Assembly (NCBI RefSeq): GCF_009812055.1
Contig: NZ_WQNH01000012.1
Coordinates: 30,245-94,244 of the forward strand
DNA: 64,000 bases
From: Chelativorans xinjiangensis
GTDB lineage: Bacteria > Pseudomonadota > Alphaproteobacteria > Rhizobiales > Rhizobiaceae
Direction: 5' to 3'
Made by a program: the position numbers and the translations under genes. The notes under the pieces were generated by a model. It worked only from the letters and a program-made list of their open reading frames with translations. It was not told where the DNA came from and made no database searches. Shown here one piece after another: positions 45,801 to 55,263 of the stretch (the first letter of the stretch is position 1; the number at the start of each line of letters is the position of its first letter).

Positions 45801-47591
45801 GACCATCGCGACATCTTCATCGATCCCGATACGGCGGCTTCCTTTGCCGAGCGCAAGCGGCTGTTTGAAATGGGGCGATCGAGCTGGCAAGACTACGACA
45901 AGTCCAAGCTTTCCAAAGGCGGCGTCATCGTCTCGCGTACGCAGAAGCAGATCGAGCTCAGCCGCGAGGCGGCAGACGCCATCGGTCTGGAGGGCACGAC
46001 GGGCTCTCCGGCGGAGATCATGCGCGCCATCCTGAAAGCGCCGGTCGACCTTCTGTGGTTCGGCGGCATTGGCACCTATGTGCGCGCGTCGGCCGAATCG
46101 AACGCCGACGCCGGCGACCGCGCCAACGACGCCATCCGCATCACGGCGCGGGAAGTGGGCGCCAAGGTGATCGGCGAGGGTGCTAATCTCGGCGTTACCC
46201 AGCGCGGGCGCATCGAGTTCAACCTGGCCGGCGGGCGCTGCAACTCGGATGCCATCGACAATTCCGGCGGCGTCAACTCCTCCGACCTGGAGGTCAACAT
46301 CAAGATCGCGCTGGCCGGCGCCATGCGCTCCGGCTCGCTGGCACGTCCGGCGCGCGACAAGCTGCTTTCGGCGATGACGGAGGAGGTGGCCGGCCTGGTG
46401 CTGGATAACAACTACCGGCAGACGCTGGCTATTTCGCTGGTCGAGCAGCGAGGCCTCTCCGACCTGCCGCACCAGGCACGCATGATGACGGTCTTCGAGA
46501 ACGAGGGGCATCTCGACCGGGCGGTCGAGTCCCTGCCCGGCCCGCAGGCCATTTCCGAGCGCGAGGGCCGTGGCGAGGCGCTGACGAGGGCGGAGATCGG
46601 CGTGCTGCTCGCCTATGCCAAGATCGTGCTGTTCGACGAGCTTGTGGCAAGCGAGGTTCCGGACGAGCCGCATTTCGAGACGGACCTGTTCGCCTATTTC
46701 CCCGACAGGATGCGTCAGAAATACGCCACCGAAATCCGCGCTCACCGGCTGCGCCGGGAGATCATCGCCACCGAGCTTGCCAATGACGTGATCGACCGGG
46801 GCGGGCCGACTTTCATCACACGTCTGCAGGACATGACGGGCCGGCCGGCGCACGAGATCGTCGCGGCCTATGCCGTGGTACGCGACGGCTTTGGCCTGCG
46901 CGCGCTGCACGCGGCCGTAGATGCGCTGGACACCAAAATCGACGGCCAGGTTCAGCTCGCGCTTTACCAGCGGGTCTGGCGGCTGATCGTCGCCGCCACG
47001 GCCTGGCAATTGAAGAACGGCGCTGGTGAGGCGGAGGTTGGCAGCCGCATCGAACGGCTTTCCGCAGCGCGCAAGGCGCTGGAGCCGAAGCTCGGGCGCG
47101 TGCTGCCCGCCTTTCTCGGCGAGCGGATCGCCTCCGAGACGGCGCGACTCAAGGCGGAAGGCGCGCCTCCATCGTTGGCCGAACGCCTCGCCTTTCTCGA
47201 CGTTTCCGAATTGGTGCCCGACATCATGCTTGCGGCGGACACGGCGGGCTCGGAACTTGCCAAGGCGGCGAACGCCTTCTTCACCGTCACCGAAGCCTTC
47301 CGTATCAGCCGCATCGAGACGGCGGCGCATTCCATCACACCGTCCGATTATTACGACGGGCTGGCGCTCGCCCGCGCTATCGATACGATCGATGCGGCGC
47401 GGCGTAGCATCACCATCGCCGCACTCGGCACCCACCGCGATGCCGAAAACCCGGCCGCGCAGTGGGCAAGTGCCGGCGGCGAACGGGTGGGGCGTGTACG
47501 CGAGAGCCTGCAGACGCTGACGGATGCCGGCGAGATCACCGTTTCGCGGCTGACCGTCGCCGCGGGTCTTCTGGCGGACCTGACCGCTTGA
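42810..47591 (+). CDS. gdhB: NAD-specific glutamate dehydrogenase (GDH-1600 type)
   Basis: Very large cytoplasmic enzyme of 1,593 residues deaminating glutamate to 2-oxoglutarate with NAD. It has long N-terminal ACT-like and helical regions. The catalytic domain around residues 800-1,250 has [36 protein letters not shown], the nucleotide-binding [16 protein letters not shown] and GEGANLG. A helical C-terminal region follows. GAGGGAGAGGG precedes the ATG. It links glutamate catabolism to the TCA cycle. The MFS gene follows after 17 bases. Confidence 0.96.
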   Translation: [1593 protein letters not shown]

Positions 47592-47608
47592 GTGGGGCAG
47601 GGGTGGCG

Positions 47609-48985
47609 ATGGAGGGGGCAGACACGCGAGCCAGCCGCGGCGGCATCTGGGGCTGGATGTTCTTCGATTGGGCGCAGCAGCCTTTCCACACGCTCATTGT
47701 CACCTTCGTCTTCGCGCCTTATTTCGCTTCCGCCGTAGCGCCCGACGCGGCGCGCGGTCAGGAGTTGTGGGGGCTGGCGACCGGCATCGGCGGGCTGATG
47801 ATTGCCTTTTTCTCGCCGGTGCTTGGCGCCATTGCCGACGCATCGGGGCCGCGCAAGCCCTGGATTCTCGGCTTTTCCGTCATCGGTGTTGGAGCCTGCG
47901 CCGGGCTCTGGTTCGCAACGCCGGGTATGGAGAGCCTGTGGCCGGTGCTCGTACTGGTCGCCCTTGCCGTCTTCGGCATGGAGTTCGCCGCAGTCTTCAA
48001 CAATGCGATGATGCCCGCCCTCGTGCCGCGCGCCGAGCTCGGCCGGCTGTCCGGCTCGGCCTGGGGGCTGGGCTATCTGGGCGGGTTGGTCTCGCTCGTG
48101 CTGGTGCTCGGCTTCATGGCCGCCTCGCCGGACAGCGGGCGCACGCTTCTGGGCCTCGATCCCGTTTTCGGCCTGGACGCGGATACACGGCAAGGCGACC
48201 GCGCGGCGGGCCCCTTCACCGCACTGTGGTACATCGTCTTCGTGCTGCCGATGTTCCTGTTCACGCCCGACCAGCCGCGCCGCAGCGTGACGGGCGCCGT
48301 GCGGAAGGGGCTGCGCCAGCTCGGCACGACGCTCCGCCGCCTGCCGTCGGAGCGCAGCTATTTCAGCTTCCTCGCCTCGTCCATGTTCTACCGAGACGCC
48401 CTCAACGCGCTTTACGCCTTCGGCGGCATCTACGCCGCCGGCGTGCTCGGCCTGTCCATCGTGCAGATCGGCCTATTCGGTATCCTGGCGAACGTCACTG
48501 GCGCTCTCGGAGCCTGGGTTGGTGGGCGTATGGACCAGGCATACGGGCCGAAGCCGGTGGTCAGCATCTCGATCCTGACCTTGAGCCTCTGCTGCCTGCT
48601 GGTCATCTCCACCACCAGAAGCGAAGTCCTGTTCGTGCCACTCGGCACGGCGGGTTCGCAGCTTCCCGTTACCCTGTTCTTCATCGCCGGCGCGTTCATC
48701 GGCGCTGCCGGCGGCGCCATCCAGGCCGCCTCGCGCACGCTCCTGGTCGATCAGGCGCCGCGAGCGCAGGTGACCGAGGCTTTCGGGCTTTATGCGCTCT
48801 CCGGCAAGGCCACCACCTTCATCGGCCCGCTATCGGTGGCTGCGGCGACGGCCTACTTCTCCGGCGGCGCTTTCTCCCCCGAAGACGCGCAGCGGCTGGG
48901 GGTGACACCGATCTTGGTGCTTTTTGTTCTGGGGCTGGTGCTCCTGCCCTTCGTGAGAAGCGGTCAGAATGCGGCGGCGGCGTAG
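47609..48985 (+). CDS. MFS transporter, UMF1/BtlA-like
   Basis: 458 residues with about 12 hydrophobic segments. The N-terminus GIWGWMFFDWAQQPFHTLIVTFVFAPYF and the loop PRKPWILGF are typical of the UMF1 family (COG2270). Substrate unknown. ATG 47609 has AGGGG upstream; an in-frame GTG and TTG lie just before. Close to the GDH gene, so probably co-transcribed, although a functional link is not evident. Confidence 0.85.
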   Translation: MEGADTRASRGGIWGWMFFDWAQQPFHTLIVTFVFAPYFASAVAPDAARGQELWGLATGIGGLMIAFFSPVLGAIADASGPRKPWILGFSVIGVGACAGLWFATPGMESLWPVLVLVALAVFGMEFAAVFNNAMMPALVPRAELGRLSGSAWGLGYLGGLVSLVLVLGFMAASPDSGRTLLGLDPVFGLDADTRQGDRAAGPFTALWYIVFVLPMFLFTPDQPRRSVTGAVRKGLRQLGTTLRRLPSERSYFSFLASSMFYRDALNALYAFGGIYAAGVLGLSIVQIGLFGILANVTGALGAWVGGRMDQAYGPKPVVSISILTLSLCCLLVISTTRSEVLFVPLGTAGSQLPVTLFFIAGAFIGAAGGAIQAASRTLLVDQAPRAQVTEAFGLYALSGKATTFIGPLSVAAATAYFSGGAFSPEDAQRLGVTPILVLFVLGLVLLPFVRSGQNAAAA

Positions 48986-48991
48986 TGCCTC

Positions 48992-49091
48992 GACCAGTTC
49001 ATCGTTTCATGGAATCGATGAACTGGTCTAACTCGTTGTTTCTTCGCAATTCCGGACGGAAAACCGGTTTCCACTTTTCCTGGAATTGCTC
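48992..49091 (+). repeat. RIME-like repeat, family A copy 3
   Basis: Arms GACCAGTTCATCG / CGATGAACTGGTC, then GCAATTCCGG / CCTGGAATTGC around GGAAAACCGGTTTCC. It begins six bases after the MFS stop and runs directly into a second, different two-palindrome unit. Confidence 0.9.
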
Positions 49092-49191
49092 AGATCATGA
49101 TGACGCTTCGTTGAATCGTCATCCCGATCTATCCCTTTGTTTGAGCATGATCTTTTCCGAAAACCGGTATCCACTTTTCGGGATCATGCTC
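49092..49191 (+). repeat. two-palindrome repeat, family B, in tandem with A copy 3
   Basis: First palindrome AGATCATGATGACG / CGTCATCCCGATCT, second GAGCATGATC (49143-49152) / GATCATGCTC (49182-49191) around CCGAAAACCGG. Same length and architecture as family A but different arm sequences. Its last base is the first base of the purH stop codon on the other strand. Confidence 0.88.
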
Positions 49192-50804
49192 TAATGCCGA
49201 AAATGCCGCATCCCCGTGAAAACCATGGCGATGCCGTGCTCATCGGCTGCCGCGACCACTTCCTCGTCGCGCATGGAGCCGCCGGGCTGGATGACGGCGG
49301 TCGCGCCGGCCTCCACCGCCGACAAAAGCCCGTCGGCGAAGGGGAAGAAGGCGTCCGAGGCCACCACGGACCCTTCGGTCAACGGCTGGCCACCAGCGGC
49401 TTCGGCTGCATCCTCAGCTTTCCGTGCTGCGATGCGGGCTGAATCGACGCGGCTCATCTGCCCGGCGCCGATACCCACCGTGGCGAGACCTTTCGCGTAA
49501 ACGATGGCATTCGACTTCACGTGCTTGGCGACACGGAAGGCGAACCTCAGGTCCGCCATCTCCTTCTCGCTGGGCGCGCGCTTCGTCACCACCTTCAGTT
49601 CCAGGTCGTCGACGGCGCCGTTGTCGCGGGTCTGCACGAGCAGGCCGCCGGCGACGGTCTTGGCGGTGAGCCCCGCCTGGCGGGGATCGGCCACGCCGCC
49701 GGTCAGGAGCAGACGCAGGTTCTTCTTCGCGGCGATCAGCGCTTGCGCCTCCTCGCTGGCATCCGGCGCGATGATGACCTCTGTAAAGATCCTGGCGATC
49801 TCTTCAGCCGCCTCGGCGTCGAGCGTCCGATTCAGCGCCACGATACCGCCGAAGGCGGAGACGGGATCGCAAGCGAGCGCCCTGCGGTAGGCCTCGGCGA
49901 GCGAGGCGCCTTCGGCAACGCCACAGGGATTGGCGTGCTTGATGATGGCGACGGCTGCGTTCTTCTGCGGGTCGAATTCCGAGACCAGCTCGAAAGCGGC
50001 GTCGGTGTCATTGATGTTGTTGTAGGAGAGCTGCTTGCCCTGCACTTGGCGCGCCGTGGCCACACCCGGCCGCTGCTCGCCCGTGACATAGAAACCCGCC
50101 TCCTGGTGCGGGTTCTCGCCGTAGCGCATCACCTGTTTCAGGCGCCCGCCGAAGGCGCGCCATTCCGGCGTGGGGACGGAAAGGGTCTCGGCAAACCATT
50201 GCGAGATTGCCGCATCGTAGGCGGCGGTTCGGGCATAGGCCTTGGCCGCAAGGTCCTGGCGTAGACGATAGGGCAGCGCACCGTCGTTCTCACCGAGCGC
50301 CGCCAGCACCCTTTCGTAATCCGCCGGGTCTGTGACGACGGCGACATAGGCATGGTTCTTCGCCGCCGCGCGCAGCATCGCCGGGCCGCCGATGTCGATG
50401 TTCTCGACCGTGGCGGCATAATCGCCGCCACCGAAGCGGACTTCCTCGAAGGGGTAGAGATTGATGACGACGAGGTCGATCGGCTGGATCGCGTGCTCGT
50501 CCATCGCCGCCTTGTGCTCCGCGTCGTCGCGGATGCCGAGAAGGCCGCCGTGGACGGACGGATGCAGCGTCTTGACCCGCCCGTCCATGATCTCCGGAAA
50601 GCCCGTCAGCTCGGAGACGTCGCGCACGGCAAGGCCTTCCTTGGACAAGGCCGCCGCCGTGCCGCCCGTCGAGACAAGCTCGACGTTTCTGTCCGCCAGT
50701 GCGCGGGCGAAGTCGGCGATACCCGCCTTGTCGGAAACGGAGATCAGCGCCCGTCGGACGGGCACGAGGTCGGGCGCGGGGATATTCTTGGCGGAAACGG
50801 TCAT
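49191..50804 (-). CDS. purH: bifunctional AICAR formyltransferase / IMP cyclohydrolase
   Basis: Last two steps of purine synthesis, 537 residues. The N-terminal cyclohydrolase (MGS-like) domain has [15 protein letters not shown] and STGGTAAAL. The formyltransferase domain has [24 protein letters not shown] with the catalytic histidine, and the C-terminal [27 protein letters not shown]. The length is usual. Its TAG stop coincides with the end of repeat family B. Confidence 0.97.
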   Translation of the reverse strand: MTVSAKNIPAPDLVPVRRALISVSDKAGIADFARALADRNVELVSTGGTAAALSKEGLAVRDVSELTGFPEIMDGRVKTLHPSVHGGLLGIRDDAEHKAAMDEHAIQPIDLVVINLYPFEEVRFGGGDYAATVENIDIGGPAMLRAAAKNHAYVAVVTDPADYERVLAALGENDGALPYRLRQDLAAKAYARTAAYDAAISQWFAETLSVPTPEWRAFGGRLKQVMRYGENPHQEAGFYVTGEQRPGVATARQVQGKQLSYNNINDTDAAFELVSEFDPQKNAAVAIIKHANPCGVAEGASLAEAYRRALACDPVSAFGGIVALNRTLDAEAAEEIARIFTEVIIAPDASEEAQALIAAKKNLRLLLTGGVADPRQAGLTAKTVAGGLLVQTRDNGAVDDLELKVVTKRAPSEKEMADLRFAFRVAKHVKSNAIVYAKGLATVGIGAGQMSRVDSARIAARKAEDAAEAAGGQPLTEGSVVASDAFFPFADGLLSAVEAGATAVIQPGGSMRDEEVVAAADEHGIAMVFTGMRHFRH

Positions 50805-50837
50805 TGATGTGCTTTCTTCCGTGGGCAGGCCGCTGGA

Positions 50838-50944
50838 CTAGCATCGGCCCGAAAATCGGAATCGATTTTCGGAAAGCACGATGCGTAGATTCAATAACCT
50901 ACAGCGTCCTTTGTGCGTCCTAAAGGCGCACGGCGCTGTAGCAC
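50838..50944 (+). repeat. palindromic intergenic repeat, family C copy 2
   Basis: Starts CTAGCATCGGCCCG, then AAAATCGGAATCGATTTT, GCACGATGCGTAGATTC and a terminal hairpin with arms ACAGCG/CGCTGT. It matches copy C1 (reverse of 11153-11256) in order and spacing. Arm changes are compensated on both sides, e.g. G.C in C1 to C.G here. Lies between the divergent purH start and the end of the heparinase gene. Confidence 0.85.
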
Positions 50945-50982
50945 AGGGAACGCTCAAATCAAGCTGCCGCGAGGCCGCAGAG

Positions 50983-52704
50983 TCAATTCCGCTCAGCAAT
51001 GCTGTGGGTGCGCCGGAATTGCCAGCGTACTTCGGGCAGCTCCGGTGCGGAGAAATGGAGCACGATCTGCCGGCTGCGGCAGGGGCCGGCGACGGCGGCG
51101 AAGAAAATCGACTCCTCCACCACGGGCTCCACGCCATCGCAGGAGAATACCCAGGTATCGGTGCCTTCGCCGGCAAGGATGAGCAGGCCCTGGTCGTCGC
51201 GGTAGAGCTCGATTTCCGGGTGGATGTGGAAACGCATGGCGACGGCGCAGGATCGTCCGGCCGAATAACCGTTGGCTGCCTGGAACCGATCAAGTCCCTG
51301 AAGAAGGGCACCGTCCTGCGAGAGCGCCAACTCGCGCTCGTGCAACAGACCGAAACGCTGCACATAGCCGTCGTGGCTGGCGGCGAACGCCTGCGTATCG
51401 GGCGTGTCCGTGCGCCGGCGCTCCACCTTGCGCGGGCCGCCGATGAGCGGCGTGCCGATCCATTCGTCCCAGCCGGCCGACAGCGCGAAACGCGCCTGGG
51501 AGGTGTCGTCCAGCGTTGCGGTGGAGTGCGCCGCGGTGGCGCGGGCCAGCGGCCGAAAGGCCTCGGCACCGAAGCTGTCGACGCCGCAATTGACGATAAA
51601 TTGATGCCGCCCCGAAGACATCTCGAAAGAAAGGCAGCCGGCATGGGCAAAGTTGGAGAGCTCCGGCGGCGGCGGTGCGGCGGTGTCGGCGATCACCGTC
51701 GTCGTTCCCATGGCCAGCCGCTCGTAGCCCGAATAGGGCGCCTGGGAGAGCGGTGCACCGCCCGTATCGTCGTGGCGCAGGATAGCCGCCACGCGGTCGT
51801 GGATGGTCACGCCCATGCCGTTGAAGCGGGCGAGGCTGCCGTCCCGGTGGCGGAAGAAGCGCAGGGCCGGCAGCATGCGCTCCACCGCGCCCACCAGCGC
51901 GTCGGGTGGCGATTCGGCCTGGTTCGCATAGGTCTGGCGCAGCGGCAGGAGGTCGGCCAGCAGCTCCATGACGGCGCGCGGGTTGCGCGAGATATGGCCG
52001 CCGTCGGGCAGGATCTGACGATCGAGCTCGATGCCCAGATTGCGCGTGGCGGAGCGGAGGGCGGAGACCGGCGTGGGGAGCGACAGGGCGGCGAAGGCGA
52101 GTGCCACGCGGGCACGCAGTCTTTCTTCGCCGTCCGGCATCTCCGGCGCCATGGAGCGCAGATAGCGCACCTGGATGGCGAGCACTTTCAGGAACTGGCG
52201 ATAGAAGGCCAGATCCGCCCCCTGCAGCACGACGGCCGAATGCTGCAGCCAGGCGATGATGCGCCGCGCGGTGATGGAGGGGCCCCAGGCGAGACCCGTG
52301 ATGCGCCGGCCATGGAGCCCGATCCAGTCAGCAACCAGCGCGCGCGCGTTGGCGGCGGCAAGCTCGGACTGGGCGGCATTGAGATGACGCAGCCAGCGGA
52401 AGTCGTGCAGGCTCTCCAGCCAGGCCTGGTTGCGGACCTGCAGATGAAACGGGGACTGACCGCCCGTTTCCACCAGTTGGCCGGAAAGCAGGAAACGCCC
52501 ATGATAGATCTCGCGGGCGATCTCCGGGTCGGCCAGCCGCAGGTCCGGCGGTGCGATCAACACGCGTTCGGGCGTGCGCCCCGTATAGCGCCAACGATAG
52601 GCTGGCCCCGCGCGCAACCGCCGGCGAAGCCGCCGCCAGCCCTCACGCATCGCCAGGTTCCACAGTAGCGGACTATAGCCGCCGGCCATCGTCAACGAAC
52701 GCAC
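50983..52704 (-). CDS. heparinase II/III family protein
   Basis: 573 residues. An N-terminal all-helical region (about 60-300) contains FLLSGQLVETGG and WLESLHDFRWLRHL. The C-terminal beta domain has FNGMGVTIHDRVAAILR and HSTATLDDTSQARF. This is the layout of alginate-lyase/heparinase-like proteins of alphaproteobacteria, often near rsmB and purH. No signal peptide is apparent, so polysaccharide cleavage outside the cell is not established. GTG 52704 has GAGGA upstream; ATG 52689 is an alternative. Confidence 0.82.
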   Translation of the reverse strand: MRSLTMAGGYSPLLWNLAMREGWRRLRRRLRAGPAYRWRYTGRTPERVLIAPPDLRLADPEIAREIYHGRFLLSGQLVETGGQSPFHLQVRNQAWLESLHDFRWLRHLNAAQSELAAANARALVADWIGLHGRRITGLAWGPSITARRIIAWLQHSAVVLQGADLAFYRQFLKVLAIQVRYLRSMAPEMPDGEERLRARVALAFAALSLPTPVSALRSATRNLGIELDRQILPDGGHISRNPRAVMELLADLLPLRQTYANQAESPPDALVGAVERMLPALRFFRHRDGSLARFNGMGVTIHDRVAAILRHDDTGGAPLSQAPYSGYERLAMGTTTVIADTAAPPPPELSNFAHAGCLSFEMSSGRHQFIVNCGVDSFGAEAFRPLARATAAHSTATLDDTSQARFALSAGWDEWIGTPLIGGPRKVERRRTDTPDTQAFAASHDGYVQRFGLLHERELALSQDGALLQGLDRFQAANGYSAGRSCAVAMRFHIHPEIELYRDDQGLLILAGEGTDTWVFSCDGVEPVVEESIFFAAVAGPCRSRQIVLHFSAPELPEVRWQFRRTHSIAERN

Positions 52705-52778
52705 CTATTCCTCGAAATACCTCCCGCTCCCACCAAGAGTCTAAGTGATTCAACGGTTTGTGCGAAGGAGAAATGTTA

Positions 52779-54158
52779 CTACCTCAAACGCCGTAGGCGC
52801 GCGGCGAAAAAGCCGTCGACATTGTCGAGACCGTCTCGCCCCGCAGGCGTCGTGCGCAGCCAGCCTTCCGGCGTGATGAAATGCTCCGCGCCCGGCAATT
52901 CTTCGGGCCCGATCCGGTCGAGCGCTACATCGTCCCTTTGCTCGATAAGGCCCGCCACCAGCGCCTCGCCTTCGGCGGGATCGAGGGAGCAATTGGAGAA
53001 GACGACCGTGCCGCCCGGACGGACGAAGGAAAGCGCGCGCTCGAGAAGCCGTTTCTGCAAATCGGCCAGTTTGGCGACGTCCTCGGGCGTCTTGGTCCAG
53101 ACGATGTCAGGGTGGCGGCGCACGGTGCCGGTGGAGGAGCAGGGCGCATCGAGCAGCACTGCGTCGAAGAGCCGTTCCGGCTGCCATGTCAGAATATCGG
53201 CTTCGACGATGTCTGCCTGAAGGCCGAGCCGCTGCAGATTGGTCCTCAGCCGTTTCAGGCGATTTGCGGACTGGTCCACCGCCGTCACACGCGCACCGGC
53301 AAGGGCGAGCTGGGCGGTCTTGCCGCCTGGGGCGGCGCAGAGGTCGGCGACGGCATCCCCCGCGACAGCGCCCAGGAGCCGTGCTGGCAGGCTGGCGGCG
53401 GCATCCTGCACCCACCAGGCGCCTTCCGCATATCCAGGCAGTTCCGGCACCGGCGCCGTCAACCGCTCAAGGCGTACCGAGCCGTTGGGCAGCACGCGTC
53501 CGCCCAGCCGCTCGGCCCAAAGGTCGGGCTCGGACTTGACGGTGAAATCCACCGGCGGCTCCAGCCGATGCGCCTTGATGATCGCGTCCGCCTGCTCGGC
53601 ACCATAGGCGGCGGCCAGACGCTCGGCGAACCATGCGGGGGCATCGCTGGTCTCCGACAGCGCACGCGGCAGCGCTTCCTCCTTATGGCGGGCGATGTTG
53701 CGCAAAATCCCGTTCACCAGTCCCGAAAAGCGTGCCGTGCGGGGATCGGCGCCGGCCTGGGTCACGGCGAGGTCGACGGCGGCGCTGTCCGGCACGTCGA
53801 GGAACAGGATCTGCGCTGCCCCGACATGCAGGGTGTGCGACAGGGCGTGGGCGCCCGCCGGTAGGGGGCGTTGCAGCCGCTCGCTTACCAGTTTCTCAAT
53901 GGTGCAGCGATGGCGCAGCGCGCTTGCCAGAATGGCGCGGATGAGCGCGCGATCGCGCGGCTCAAGGGTAAGGAACTGCGGGTGGCCGTGCTCGCCGTCG
54001 GTCAGCGCGTCGAGCGGCGTGCGGGCATCGATCACCGCGCCAAGCAGCTTGGCGGCGGTGCGGCGAGCAGCAAGGCCGGGCTTGTCTTCGCTCGCCTGCG
54101 GTCCCGGGCGCTTTCTTTGCAGTGCCTTGCGCGAAGGAGGCGCTTTGGCGGCCGTCAC
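52779..54158 (-). CDS. rsmB: 16S rRNA (cytosine-967-C5)-methyltransferase
   Basis: NusB-like N-terminal RNA-binding domain (about 30-150) followed by a SAM-dependent m5C methyltransferase domain: [14 protein letters not shown] binds [17 protein letters not shown] and [13 protein letters not shown] carry the two catalytic cysteines. 459 residues from a GTG at 54158 that overlaps the htpX stop (GTGA), with AAGGG upstream. An ATG at 54197 would overlap htpX by 43 bases and is less likely. Confidence 0.9.
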   Translation of the reverse strand: MTAAKAPPSRKALQRKRPGPQASEDKPGLAARRTAAKLLGAVIDARTPLDALTDGEHGHPQFLTLEPRDRALIRAILASALRHRCTIEKLVSERLQRPLPAGAHALSHTLHVGAAQILFLDVPDSAAVDLAVTQAGADPRTARFSGLVNGILRNIARHKEEALPRALSETSDAPAWFAERLAAAYGAEQADAIIKAHRLEPPVDFTVKSEPDLWAERLGGRVLPNGSVRLERLTAPVPELPGYAEGAWWVQDAAASLPARLLGAVAGDAVADLCAAPGGKTAQLALAGARVTAVDQSANRLKRLRTNLQRLGLQADIVEADILTWQPERLFDAVLLDAPCSSTGTVRRHPDIVWTKTPEDVAKLADLQKRLLERALSFVRPGGTVVFSNCSLDPAEGEALVAGLIEQRDDVALDRIGPEELPGAEHFITPEGWLRTTPAGRDGLDNVDGFFAARLRRLR

Positions 54159-55114
54159 GACCAGGGGCCCTTGCGGCCACCGGAACTGCGGCCCCATGGG
54201 CCAGCTGCGGAGCCGCCGCCCCAGGGTCCGCCGGCGCCTGGCTCCTCGTGCGGCATCTCACCTCCGTGTCCCGCTTCCTGTGCCATCGCCTGCAGGGCGG
54301 CTATGCGGTTTTCCGTGGCGGGGTGGGTGGAGAAGAGGTTGTCCATCTTCTGCCCGGAGAGCGGATTGATGATGAACATGTGCGCGGTGGCCGGGTTGCG
54401 CTCGGCATCCTGGTTGACGATCTGCCGCGCGCCGCGCGCGATCTTGCCGAGTGCCGAGGCCAGCCACAGCGGCTGGCCGCAGATCTCCGCACCGCGCCGG
54501 TCGGCGGCGTATTCGCGCGTGCGGCTGATCGCCATCTGCACCAGCATCGCCGCCAGCGGCGCCACGATGATGGCGACCAGCACGCCGATGAAGCCGAACG
54601 GATTGTTGTTGTTGCGCCCGCCGCCGAAGAAGAACGCGAAATTGCCCAGCATCGAGATGGCACCGGCCAGCGTGGCGGTGATCGTCATGGTCAGCGTGTC
54701 GCGGTTCTGCACGTGCGCCAGCTCATGCGCCATGACGCCGGCCACCTCCTCCGGGGACAGGCGGCTCAAAAGGCCCGTCGTCGCCGCGACTGCGGCATTC
54801 TGCGGATTGCGGCCGGTGGCGAAAGCGTTGGGCTGCGGATTGTCGATGACATAGACGCGGGGCATGGGCAGACCGGCATTCGCGGCAAGGCCGCGCACGA
54901 TGCGGTAGAACTCCGGCGCCGTGCGCTCGTCCACCTCTTTCGCATGGTGCATCCTGAGCACCATCTTGTCGGCGTTCCAGTAGCCGAAAAGGTTCATGCC
55001 GGCGGCGATGACGAAGGCGATCGCCATGCCGCCCGTCCCGCCGACGAGATAGCCGACGCCCATGAAGAGCGCCGTCATGAACGCCAGAAGCATTGCCGTG
55101 CGAATCATGTTCAT
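54155..55114 (-). CDS. htpX: zinc metalloprotease HtpX
   Basis: Inner-membrane M48 protease for quality control of membrane proteins, 319 residues. Two N-terminal transmembrane helices, the zinc motif AHELAH and the third ligand glutamate in [12 protein letters not shown] are present. Two further hydrophobic segments lie between them. The C-terminus is rich in Gly/Pro/Trp ([10 protein letters not shown]...). CGGAG precedes ATG 55114. Translationally coupled to rsmB by a GTGA overlap. Confidence 0.94.
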   Translation of the reverse strand: MNMIRTAMLLAFMTALFMGVGYLVGGTGGMAIAFVIAAGMNLFGYWNADKMVLRMHHAKEVDERTAPEFYRIVRGLAANAGLPMPRVYVIDNPQPNAFATGRNPQNAAVAATTGLLSRLSPEEVAGVMAHELAHVQNRDTLTMTITATLAGAISMLGNFAFFFGGGRNNNNPFGFIGVLVAIIVAPLAAMLVQMAISRTREYAADRRGAEICGQPLWLASALGKIARGARQIVNQDAERNPATAHMFIINPLSGQKMDNLFSTHPATENRIAALQAMAQEAGHGGEMPHEEPGAGGPWGGGSAAGPWGRSSGGRKGPWS

Positions 55115-55263
55115 GCCAGTGGCTCCGTTCGCCGCCCGACCGCCCAAGGCAGGTGAGAGCGCATGCATCTTTTCCGCCGCGGTTTTACGGCGGCGGTCCT
55201 TTCGCCTATATGATGGGAAGACAACGGTGCATATTCAACAAATGCGCCTTAAGGCGCGACGGA

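Noticed and set aside
54159..54197. ATG 54197 as the rsmB start
   Set aside because: It would overlap htpX by 43 bases, while the GTG at 54158 gives a standard GTGA coupling with an AAGGG ribosome site.
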